7,008 nt of DNA from Bacteroidota bacterium (GTDB taxonomy: Bacteria; Bacteroidota; Bacteroidia; Bacteroidales; P3): NCBI GenBank assembly GCA_030540495.1, contig JAUNWC010000077.1:1-7008 (forward strand). The letters are read 5' to 3'. Position 1 is the stretch's first letter. Each line of letters starts with the position of its first letter. The notes under the pieces are model-generated. The model saw nothing but the letters and a program-made list of their open reading frames with translations, was not told where the DNA came from and made no database searches. Of this stretch, positions 1 to 6,770 are shown piece by piece. Position numbers and translations under genes: made by a program.

Positions 1-929
1 TTATATGTTATTTTTATTTTAACATACATTTTTTTGTTTTGCAAGTTTTTTATTCCCTCTTTTATATCGTTTTTGCTAATATGATAGCCCTTTATTGTAT
101 TGAGTACTTCTATGCTTTGCAGAACTCCAAGCAAATTTTTTCTTTGATAATCTCCCTTTAAAGGACATTGCAGACGAGGAATAAAAATCTCATTCTTTCT
201 ATAAACATCAACTATCAAAAATTCATCCCCCTCTGATATATTCCTTAATTCATAGTTTTCATCTGCAAAGTATATAGGAGCGTTCATTTGTTTGGCTCTT
301 TGAATAAAAACATCTTTACATTCTGTTTGAGTTTGAGAAATTATTACTGGAGTATTTTCTTTTATTATTCCTGCTTTTTCTTGAGCGATGGCAGGTAAAG
401 TAGAGCCTAAAAATTGCGTATGGTCAAAACTAATATTGGTTATAAGACAACAAAGAGGAGAAAGAATATTGGTAGAGTCTAACCTGCCTCCCATACCCAC
501 TTCCACAACAGCACAATCTACTTTTTTTAATCTGAAATAATTAAAAGCCATAGCAACCATAAGTTCAAAAAAAGAAGGCTGAATGGTTTCTATATCTTTT
601 TTATGAGTTTTTAGAAAGTTTATAACATAGTTTTTGCTACACAATTTGCCGTTTATATTGATTCTTTCTCTAAGGTCTATCAAATGAGGAGAAGTATGCA
701 AGCCTATTTTTTTGCCACTTTGTTTAAGTATGGAGGCTATAAGGTAAGAAGAAGAACCTTTGCCATTGGTTCCTGCTATATGTACGGAGGCAAAACTATT
801 TTGAGGATTGTCTAAACAATCCATAAACTTAACAGTATTGCTAATATTAGTTTTGTAGGCTGCCGCTCCTATTCTATGAAAAACCGGTAGTTGATTATAA
901 AGATATTCTGTTGCTTGAGTGTAGTTCAT
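1..929 (-). CDS. folC: Dihydrofolate synthase / folylpolyglutamate synthase, 3' end outside window
   Basis: This reading frame begins at ATG 929-927, stays open for 309 codons and leaves the window at its left edge without a stop. The enzyme joins glutamate to dihydropteroate or folates using ATP, in the cytoplasm. Motifs in order: the P-loop GTNGKGS at residues 53-59; HTSPHL shortly after; SFFELMVAMAF with Glu122; VEVGMGGRLDSTN at about 142-154; then SFDHTQFLG and IAQEKAGIIK of the Mur-ligase central domain; and GDYQRKN near the end of that domain. Family members have about 420 residues, so roughly 110 would lie outside. The start is set by the alignment of the N-terminus and sits 17 bp after folE, so the two are probably co-transcribed. 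Odd point: after DIKEGIKN the sequence becomes lysine-rich (KKMYVKIKITY) where a Gly-Arg-Trp/Phe motif is expected. The family call is firm; whether the 3' end is intact is not known. Confidence 0.9.
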   Translation of the reverse strand, partial: MNYTQATEYLYNQLPVFHRIGAAAYKTNISNTVKFMDCLDNPQNSFASVHIAGTNGKGSSSYLIASILKQSGKKIGLHTSPHLIDLRERININGKLCSKNYVINFLKTHKKDIETIQPSFFELMVAMAFNYFRLKKVDCAVVEVGMGGRLDSTNILSPLCCLITNISFDHTQFLGSTLPAIAQEKAGIIKENTPVIISQTQTECKDVFIQRAKQMNAPIYFADENYELRNISEGDEFLIVDVYRKNEIFIPRLQCPLKGDYQRKNLLGVLQSIEVLNTIKGYHISKNDIKEGIKNLQNKKMYVKIKITY

Positions 930-946
930 TTTTTTTTCTTGTCTTT

Positions 947-1561
947 TTATACCAAATGTACTCCTATCAAACGCATAAACTCTCCTCGCGTTTTTTCATC
1001 TCTTTTAAATGCTCCTATGAAATCAGAAGTAGTGGTTAGGGAATTTTGCTTTTGAACACCTCTCATACTCATACAAAGGTGTCTTGCTTCTATTACCACA
1101 GCCACTCCCAAAGGATTAAGGGTTTCGTGTATGCAGGTGAGAATTTCTCTTGTCATTCTTTCTTGTACTTGAAGCCTTCTTGCAAAACAATCCACAACTC
1201 TTGGTATTTTACTCAAACCCACTATTGTGCCATTGGGAATATAAGCCACATGAGCCTTGCCAAAAAAAGGCACCATATGATGCTCACAAAGAGAATATAT
1301 CTCTATATCTTTGACTATTACCATTTGTTTGTAATCTTCTTTGAACATAGCCGAGCGAAGTATTTCCGCTGGGTTCATATCATAGCCCTGAGTAAAAAAT
1401 TCCATTGCCTTGGCTACTCTTTCTGGAGTTTTCAACAAGCCTTCTCTTTGAGGATTTTCTCCTAACAATCTAAGTATTTCCTTATAATGAAGGGCAAGTT
1501 GTTTGGTATTTTCCTCGTTGTATCTTTCTATTTTTTCGTATCCGTTCAAATTTGTATTCAT
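947..1561 (-). CDS. folE: GTP cyclohydrolase I
   Basis: This is a complete 204-residue type I GTP cyclohydrolase. It converts GTP to 7,8-dihydroneopterin triphosphate, the first step of folate and pterin synthesis, as a cytoplasmic homodecamer with one zinc per subunit. The zinc ligands are visible: Cys92 and His95 in LCEHHMVPFFGKAHVAY, and Cys163 in HLCMSMRGVQK. Other family signatures are NPQREGLLKTPERVAKA (36-52), GLSKIPRVVDCFARRLQVQE (115-134), and GAFKRDEKTRGEF near the C-terminus. The length is normal for the family (about 190-220), and the first 20 residues are the usual variable extension. It lies 17 bp upstream of folC on the same strand, so the pair encodes an early and a late step of one pathway. 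A promoter box lies 37 bp before the ATG in the divergent spacer. Confidence 0.97.
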   Translation of the reverse strand: MNTNLNGYEKIERYNEENTKQLALHYKEILRLLGENPQREGLLKTPERVAKAMEFFTQGYDMNPAEILRSAMFKEDYKQMVIVKDIEIYSLCEHHMVPFFGKAHVAYIPNGTIVGLSKIPRVVDCFARRLQVQERMTREILTCIHETLNPLGVAVVIEARHLCMSMRGVQKQNSLTTTSDFIGAFKRDEKTRGEFMRLIGVHLV

Positions 1562-1597
1562 AGTTTTATCAAAACCTTATTTCTGAAAAATATTTTG

Positions 1598-1605
1598 CAA
1601 AAGTA
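1598..1605 (-). promoter_or_regulatory. Putative -7 promoter box for folE-folC
   Basis: Read on the minus strand this is TACTTTTG, a match to the Bacteroidota sigma-ABfr -7 consensus TAnnTTTG. It lies about 37 bases upstream of the folE start, leaving a leader of some 30 nt. I see no clear TTG/TTTG -33 element at the expected distance of about 19-21 bases upstream, only a T-rich stretch, so the promoter may be weak or need an activator. Confidence 0.5.
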
Positions 1606-1627
1606 TAAAAAAATGAAATAAAATTTG

Positions 1628-1635
1628 TACTTTTG
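1628..1635 (+). promoter_or_regulatory. Putative -7 promoter box for the exported protein gene
   Basis: TACTTTTG matches the Bacteroidota -7 consensus TAnnTTTG and lies 42 bases before the ATG at 1678. The nearest upstream TTTG (1594-1597) is 30 bases away, too far for a standard -33 element, and the space between is A-rich. The same nine-base word TACTTTTGC occurs inverted at 1597-1605, where it would serve folE. Confidence 0.5.
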
Positions 1636-1677
1636 CCTTTGCTTTAGTGTAAATAATTTATAAAAAGAAACATTTCT

Positions 1678-2409
1678 ATGAAAAGATTTATTTTTAGTTT
1701 AGGAGTTTTAACTCTTATGATTATGGGAAGTCTTTCTTCCTATGCACAACAAGGAAAATGGGCAGGTTTGGTAAAATACAAAATAGAGTGGAAAGGAAAC
1801 GTACCACAAGGTTTGCCTACAAATTGGGATGTAAAAGTATTTGAAAACACTGTTTCTCACGTGGATATGCTTACCTTTGGACAATTGGGTAACGTAATAA
1901 TCAACGGCAACAACAAAACAGTAACCTCTACATATGATTTTTCCATGTTACCAGATGAGGGAGTAACAGAAGGTATGAGTGGTAAATGGTTTGTTAGGAG
2001 CAAGATAGACGGCGAAAAATTGCAAGAAGTGGCTTCTAAAATAAAATACGAATACACTGGCAACAGCAAAGAAATAGCAGGAATAAATTGTCAGGAGGTA
2101 AAGGTAATATCAAAGGATGAGGAAGGAGCAGAAACCTCTGAACTTATATACGTAACCAAAGAATTAGGACCTACTATGGATTTGGAGAACTATCCAGGCT
2201 TGGATGCTTTTCCTATGGAGTACCCTGTGGAGTTTTCCGCTGAACTTAGTGCTACTTTTACTGTGTCTGAATTGCAAAAAGGAAAAGTAAAGGACGTGGA
2301 TGTTATGGTAGATTCGGGTTATGAGGAAATATCCGAGGAAGATTTTTCTGATATGATAAGAGTATTGTTTGGTGGTGGCGGAGCAGAAGGAGACGAAGAC
2401 GATATGTAA
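1678..2409 (+). CDS. Exported protein, DUF4412/GLPGLI-like
   Basis: This gene encodes a 243-residue protein with a type I signal peptide: MKR, a hydrophobic stretch at residues 4-20, and a probable cut after SSYA (Ala23/Gln24). There is no lipobox cysteine, so the mature protein should be periplasmic or outside the cell. The mature part opens with a strand-like AGLVKYKIEW and later shows TGNSKEIAGINCQEVKV, a tyrosine-valine strand (LIYVTKEL), YPGLDAFPMEYPVEF and VDSGYEEISEEDF. This order resembles the small beta-rich exported proteins of the DUF4412/GLPGLI type in Bacteroidota, whose function is not established. The tail is a Gly4 run followed by acidic residues (GDEDDM). It is transcribed away from folE, and an independent promoter box precedes it. 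The family call is by resemblance only; that it is an exported protein is well supported. Confidence 0.75.
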   Translation: MKRFIFSLGVLTLMIMGSLSSYAQQGKWAGLVKYKIEWKGNVPQGLPTNWDVKVFENTVSHVDMLTFGQLGNVIINGNNKTVTSTYDFSMLPDEGVTEGMSGKWFVRSKIDGEKLQEVASKIKYEYTGNSKEIAGINCQEVKVISKDEEGAETSELIYVTKELGPTMDLENYPGLDAFPMEYPVEFSAELSATFTVSELQKGKVKDVDVMVDSGYEEISEEDFSDMIRVLFGGGGAEGDEDDM

Positions 2410-2440
2410 TAAAAAAAATTGAATATCATTTTGATTTTGA

Positions 2441-2480
2441 GCACAACGATATACCGAGTTTTTTCGGTGTATCGTGGTGC
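2441..2480 (+). terminator. 17-bp stem-loop between exported protein gene and ftsK
   Basis: The arms 2441-2457 and 2464-2480 pair over 17 positions with one A/G mismatch and one G-U pair, around a six-base loop (GTTTTT). It lies 31 bases after the stop of the exported protein gene and 31 bases before ftsK. A T-run directly after the stem is missing, so it is an imperfect intrinsic terminator; it could equally be an attenuator or an mRNA-stabilising 3' end. I see no clear TAnnTTTG box between it and ftsK, so ftsK may depend partly on read-through. Confidence 0.5.
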
Positions 2481-2511
2481 ATTTATGAATAAAAGATAAC
2501 AACAAAACAAT

Positions 2512-5088
2512 ATGCCAAAGAAAAGCAAAAACACCAAGCAAAAAACATCAGAAAAAACAATAAAAGGAAAGAGAAGAGAAGGAGAAAGTATTTTTTCTTT
2601 TCTAGATAAATGTTTTCATTCGGAGCAATTCCCAAGAATAATGGGAGTTGGTTTGCTTTTGTTTGCGGTATTTTGTTTTATATCCTTTGTTTCTTTTTTT
2701 GTAACTTGGTTCAAGGACTATTCTTTGGTGGAGAACATAACTCCTTATTCCCTTTTGACCAAAGCCGATGATATCAATAATTGGTGCGGGAATATTGGAG
2801 CCTTTGTTGCATATGTTTTTATTAGATATACTTTTGGCTTTGGAGCCTTTGGTTTTTTGATACTTTTTGTTTTAGGGTTTCTTGGTTTGTTTGACATTCC
2901 AATAAAAAAACTTTCCAAATGGATAGTTGCTACATTGGTATTTATGCTATGGGTATCTTGTATTTTTGGTTTTATAGTGGTGGCTTGTGGTGTAGAGAAA
3001 ATGGAAGATTTTGCCGGTATAGTGGGCATTGGTATCAATCAACTTTGGTGTTCTTATATAAGTGTGGTTGGCTGTGTGCTTGTGCATTTGGCTTTTAGCC
3101 TTACTATTCCTATATTGTTATTTAATGTCAAATATTCCAAACTCCTAAAAACCAACAGAGAAAACTCTGTTAAGGCAGAGAAAAATAAAAGCAAACACTT
3201 CTTTAATGGTGATATAATACCAGCAGAGAAAATGAATTTGGAGAGAGGTTATAGAGAAACAAAGGAAGAGAAAGAGGAAGAAAACGAAAAAAATACTAAT
3301 CAAACCTTAGAAGATTTTAATAAAAAAGATTGGGAAATAAATACCAATCCCGACAATCTCACTCCTGAGCAAGAAAAAGAGGTAACAACCTTTGTTATAA
3401 AAAGAAATGGAGAAACAATAACCATAGATGACTCAGAGCAAGAAGAAAACAAGACAGAAACAAAAGAAGAGGACATACCTTTTAGGGTAAAAGCAGCGGG
3501 AGAGGAGCAGGAGACTGAAGAAAACAATAACTCAGAAGAAGATACTAAGGAACATTATACCATAGACCAACCATACGACCCACATTTGGATTTAAGAGAC
3601 TATGTTATTCCTTCTACCGATTTGTTGATAGATTATGACAAGAAAAATAAAGTTGTTACCGAAACAGAATTATTAAACAACAACAGAAGAATAAAAGAAA
3701 CGCTTAAAAACTACGGCATAGCCATTACAAGCATAGAGGCAACGCCTGGTCCAACAGTAACTTTGTATGAAATAATTCCTGCTCCGGGAGTTAGAATTTC
3801 TCAAATAAAAAACTTAGCCGATGATATTGCTTTGAGTCTTGCGGCTTTGGGTATAAGAATTATTGCTCCTATTCCGGGCAAAGGAGCTATAGGAATAGAA
3901 GTGCCTAATTCCAATCCTCAAGTTGTCTCTATGAAATCTATGATAGAGTCCAAAGAATTTCAGAACAGCAAAGCCGAACTTCCTATTGTTATAGGCAAAA
4001 CGGTTGAAAACGAAATATTTATAACCGACCTTGCCAAATCGCCTCACCTTCTCGTAGCAGGAGCAACAGGACAGGGTAAATCTGTTGGGCTTAATGTTAT
4101 AGTTACGTCTTTGCTTTACAAGAAACATCCTTCGGAATTGAAATTTGTTTTCGTGGACCCTAAGAAAGTGGAACTTTCTCTTTATTCTAACTTAGAAAGA
4201 CATTATTTGGCAAAGATACCTGACTCAGACGAGGCTGTTATAACTGATGTAGATTTGGTAGAAAAAACTTTGCGTTCTCTTTGTGTGCTTATGGACACAA
4301 GATACAATCTTTTGAGAGATGCTCAGTGTAAGAAAATAACCGAGTATAACGAAAAATTCCTATCTCGCCGTATTCCTATGATAAATGGGCATGATTATAT
4401 GCCTTATATTGTGGTGGTTATAGACGAGTTTGCCGACCTTATAATGACGGCAGGAAAGAAAATAGAAGAGCCTATTTGTCGTTTGGCACAGTTGGCAAGA
4501 GCAGTGGGTATTCACCTTATAATAGCCACTCAGCGTCCAAGTGTGGATATTATAACGGGAAAGATAAAAGCAAACTTCCCAGCCCGAGCCGCTTTTAAAA
4601 CAAGTAGTATGGTGGATTCCAAAACCATTTTGGACTCTCCGGGTGCTGAGCAACTAATAGGACGAGGAGATATGTTGTTTTCTACTGGAGGCAAACTTAC
4701 TCGTTTGCAATGTGCCTTGATAGATACTCCAGAAATAGAAAGTTTGGTGCAAGCAATATGTGAGCAGCAAGGCTATCCTTCTTGTTTTGAATTGCCTATG
4801 CCACCCAAGGAAGGAGGCTCAGATAAAGAAGATATTGGCGATGTTTCTAAGGTGGAAATAGACCCTTTGTTTGAAGATGCGGCTATTTGCGTGGTGGATA
4901 CTCAACACGGTAGCACCTCCACAATTCAAAGAAAATTTGCCATAGGATACAATCGTGCAGGCAAAATAGTAGACCAATTAGAAGTTGCGGGGATTGTAGG
5001 TCCATTCAGAGGTAGCAAACCAAGAGAAGTGTTAGTTAAAAGTAGAGAACAATTAGAGGATATTTTCTCTAAAGTATTAGGTAAATAA
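2512..5088 (+). CDS. ftsK: DNA translocase FtsK, full length with membrane domain
   Basis: This 858-residue protein is a complete FtsK/SpoIIIE translocase, which pumps chromosomal DNA through the division septum and, in studied bacteria, activates Xer recombination at dif. Its N-terminus is basic. Hydrophobic segments lie at about 43-67, 93-127 (long, perhaps a membrane helix plus a re-entrant part), 136-160 and 180-204. A charged Glu/Lys/Asn-rich linker spans about 210-355. The motor follows: alpha part from about 361 (YVIPSTDLL, GPTVTLYEI, IAPIPGKGAIGIEVPN), Walker A GATGQGKS at 517-524, Walker B VVVIDEFADL with Asp638-Glu639, then ATQRPSVDIITG and GAEQLIGRGDML. The winged-helix gamma domain is at 784-858, with Gln-Arg-Lys-Phe and GYNRAGKIVDQLE; Asn814, Lys818 and Asp821 align with E. 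coli Asn1296, Arg1300 and Glu1303. One oddity is SSMVDS, where the family usually has Lys instead of Met. The length is normal for Bacteroidota. Confidence 0.96.
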   Translation: MPKKSKNTKQKTSEKTIKGKRREGESIFSFLDKCFHSEQFPRIMGVGLLLFAVFCFISFVSFFVTWFKDYSLVENITPYSLLTKADDINNWCGNIGAFVAYVFIRYTFGFGAFGFLILFVLGFLGLFDIPIKKLSKWIVATLVFMLWVSCIFGFIVVACGVEKMEDFAGIVGIGINQLWCSYISVVGCVLVHLAFSLTIPILLFNVKYSKLLKTNRENSVKAEKNKSKHFFNGDIIPAEKMNLERGYRETKEEKEEENEKNTNQTLEDFNKKDWEINTNPDNLTPEQEKEVTTFVIKRNGETITIDDSEQEENKTETKEEDIPFRVKAAGEEQETEENNNSEEDTKEHYTIDQPYDPHLDLRDYVIPSTDLLIDYDKKNKVVTETELLNNNRRIKETLKNYGIAITSIEATPGPTVTLYEIIPAPGVRISQIKNLADDIALSLAALGIRIIAPIPGKGAIGIEVPNSNPQVVSMKSMIESKEFQNSKAELPIVIGKTVENEIFITDLAKSPHLLVAGATGQGKSVGLNVIVTSLLYKKHPSELKFVFVDPKKVELSLYSNLERHYLAKIPDSDEAVITDVDLVEKTLRSLCVLMDTRYNLLRDAQCKKITEYNEKFLSRRIPMINGHDYMPYIVVVIDEFADLIMTAGKKIEEPICRLAQLARAVGIHLIIATQRPSVDIITGKIKANFPARAAFKTSSMVDSKTILDSPGAEQLIGRGDMLFSTGGKLTRLQCALIDTPEIESLVQAICEQQGYPSCFELPMPPKEGGSDKEDIGDVSKVEIDPLFEDAAICVVDTQHGSTSTIQRKFAIGYNRAGKIVDQLEVAGIVGPFRGSKPREVLVKSREQLEDIFSKVLGK
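4396..4577 (+). repeat. Shared tract, copy 1 (gene-conversion candidate in ftsK)
   Basis: These 182 bases match 5963-6144 in the neighbouring paralogue with a single difference (C4434 versus T6001, synonymous), including 143 consecutive identical bases from 4435. The tract encodes the Walker B strand through KIKANF. By hand count the flanks are only about 78% identical: about 33 differences in 153 bases at 4048-4200, and about 21 in 96 bases just after the tract. Confidence 0.9.
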
Positions 5089-5134
5089 AAAGAGATAAAC
5101 AACAATTTTACAAACAAATATATAAATTAACGAT

Positions 5135-6679
5135 ATGGAAGAGTATACTAAAAACGAGTTAAAGAATTTTGTTGTGCCTTCTACGAATTTTCTTGTAGAA
5201 TATAACGAGCAAGACAACCCTCAAACAGTAGGAGAACTTGAGGCAAACAAAGAACTAATAGAAGATACTTTATTTGATTATGATATAGATATTACAGATA
5301 TAAAAGCAACGCAAGGACCGACAATAACTTTGTATGAAATAAAACCTGCACCAGGTATAAGAATCTCAAGCATAAGAAATTTGGCGGATGATATTGCTTT
5401 GAGTATTGCCGCTTTGAGTGTCAGAATTATAGCACCTATTCCGGGCAAAGGAACTATCGGAATAGAGGTACCGAACGCTCATCCAAAAGTTGTTTCTATG
5501 AAATCCATGATAGAATCAACAGAATTTCAAAACTCTAAGGCTGAACTCCCTATAGTTTTGGGTAAAAGTATTGAAAACGAAGTTTTTGTAACCGACCTTG
5601 TTAAAGCACCTCATATACTTGTAGCAGGAGCAACAGGGCAAGGAAAATCTGTTGGATTAAATGTTATTATAGCCTCTTTGCTTTACAAAAAAAGTCCTTC
5701 TGAATTAAAATTTGTGTTCATTGACCCCAAGAAAGTAGAGTTGTCTCTTTATTCTGATTTGGAGAACCATTATTTAGCAAAGGTACCAGAGGAAAAAGAA
5801 GCCGTATTAACTGAGGTGGATTCGGTGGAAAGGACATTGCAATCCCTTTGTAAACTTATGGACAAGAGATACAATCTTTTGAAAGATGCTCGCTGTAAGA
5901 AAATAACCGAGTATAACGAAAAAATACGCTCAGGTATTCTTTCAAGAGAAGAAGAACACGAATATATGCCTTATATTGTGGTGGTTATAGACGAGTTTGC
6001 TGACCTTATAATGACGGCAGGAAAGAAAATAGAAGAGCCTATTTGTCGTTTGGCACAGTTGGCAAGAGCAGTGGGTATTCACCTTATAATAGCCACTCAG
6101 CGTCCAAGTGTGGATATTATAACGGGAAAGATAAAAGCAAACTTTCCTACCCGAATAGCATTTAAAACAAGTAGCAAAGTAGATTCTCAAACCATTTTGG
6201 ATTCCAATGGAGCCGAGCAACTGATAGGACGAGGAGATATGCTTCTTTCTGAGGGAGGTAGGCTTACTCGTTTGCAATGTGCCTTTATAGACACTCCTGA
6301 GATAGAAAATCTTGTGCAAGAAATATCCAAACAACAGGGCTATTCTTCTTGTTATGAACTGCCTACAACTCTTCAACCACAAACACAAAACACCATAGAG
6401 AAAAAAGAATTGCCAAGTATTGCTGGTGCTAAGATAGACCCTTTGTTTAAAAGAGTGGCAAGTGCTGTTGTAGAGTCTTCGGATAAAAAAATAGGTAGTT
6501 CTTTTATTCAAATGAAGTTTGCCCTTGGTTATTCTCGTGCTTGTGACTTGTTGGAGCAGTTGGAGGCCGCTGGCATAGTATCTCAACGAGATGAATCTTA
6601 TAATAGAGAGGTTTTAGTACAAAACTCAGAAGAATTAGAAAAAATCTTTGCAAAAATATTCAAAGACTCTGAGCAATAA
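5135..6679 (+). CDS. Short FtsK-family translocase paralogue without membrane domain
   Basis: This 514-residue protein corresponds to residues from about 361 onward of the FtsK encoded just upstream, so it has motor and gamma domain but no membrane helices and no linker. Eight residues precede the homologous part. The 46-bp gap before it has no room for a lost membrane domain and no TAnnTTTG box, so co-transcription with ftsK is likely. The ATPase appears intact: Walker A GATGQGKS at 165-172, Walker B with Asp286-Glu287, ATQRPSVDIITG, RIAFKTSSKVDS and GAEQLIGRGDML. Two regions have drifted: the segment before Walker B reads IRSGILSREEEHE instead of the family-like FLSRRIPMINGHD, and the gamma domain (from about 435) reads IQMKFALGYSRACDLLEQLE. 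There Ser467 and Asp471 replace the Asn and basic residue that contact DNA in E. coli FtsK. A soluble FtsK-family protein, SftA, is known in Bacillus subtilis, but this one looks like a local duplicate. Its role is unknown. Confidence 0.9.
   Translation: MEEYTKNELKNFVVPSTNFLVEYNEQDNPQTVGELEANKELIEDTLFDYDIDITDIKATQGPTITLYEIKPAPGIRISSIRNLADDIALSIAALSVRIIAPIPGKGTIGIEVPNAHPKVVSMKSMIESTEFQNSKAELPIVLGKSIENEVFVTDLVKAPHILVAGATGQGKSVGLNVIIASLLYKKSPSELKFVFIDPKKVELSLYSDLENHYLAKVPEEKEAVLTEVDSVERTLQSLCKLMDKRYNLLKDARCKKITEYNEKIRSGILSREEEHEYMPYIVVVIDEFADLIMTAGKKIEEPICRLAQLARAVGIHLIIATQRPSVDIITGKIKANFPTRIAFKTSSKVDSQTILDSNGAEQLIGRGDMLLSEGGRLTRLQCAFIDTPEIENLVQEISKQQGYSSCYELPTTLQPQTQNTIEKKELPSIAGAKIDPLFKRVASAVVESSDKKIGSSFIQMKFALGYSRACDLLEQLEAAGIVSQRDESYNREVLVQNSEELEKIFAKIFKDSEQ
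5963..6144 (+). repeat. Shared tract, copy 2 (gene-conversion candidate in ftsK paralogue)
   Basis: This is the second copy of the 182-bp tract, 1567 bases from the first. The offset of 1567 is constant from the Walker A region through the tract, so no insertions or deletions separate the paralogues there. A smaller identical patch of 30 bases (5894-5923, matching 4327-4356) lies just upstream, separated from the main tract by a divergent loop-coding segment. Confidence 0.9.
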
Positions 6680-6770
6680 AACAGGCTGTGCCTTACCTAT
6701 AATGGCAAAGCCACAGGCTCCTTATAGGTTAGCATAAGTTAGCATAGGTTACAGGAATAGGCTGTTTTAT
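6676..6770 (+). repeat. Nested inverted repeats at the 3' end of the ftsK paralogue
   Basis: The outer arms ATAAAACAG (6676-6684) and CTGTTTTAT (6762-6770) are perfect complements, and the left arm overlaps the TAA stop of the short ftsK paralogue. Inside lie ACCTATAA (6695-6702) with TTATAGGT (6722-6729), and a small hairpin TGGC-AAA-GCCA (6703-6713). The right outer arm ends in a T-run, so the whole may act as a transcription terminator for the ftsK pair, though it is longer than a usual intrinsic terminator. Confidence 0.55.

Noticed and set aside
1046..1465. A 139-codon open frame on the plus strand
   Set aside because: It lies entirely antisense to folE, has no family resemblance and is rich in His, Tyr and Phe as expected from the complement of a coding gene.
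1678..2409. LolA-like carrier, because lolA often lies near ftsK in Bacteroidota
   Set aside because: From memory of that family, LolA begins with an alpha-helical stretch after the signal peptide followed by an ADF-type strand; here a beta strand starts at once and the motifs fit the DUF4412-like group better.
5089..5134. Remnant of a membrane domain for the short ftsK paralogue
   Set aside because: The gap is 46 bp of AT-rich sequence with no hydrophobic coding potential in frame, and the upstream gene ends in a normal gamma domain.
5942..6586. A 214-codon minus-strand frame whose sequence repeats part of another at 4360-4653
   Set aside because: Both are antisense shadows of the two ftsK copies; their similarity only reflects the shared 182-bp tract.
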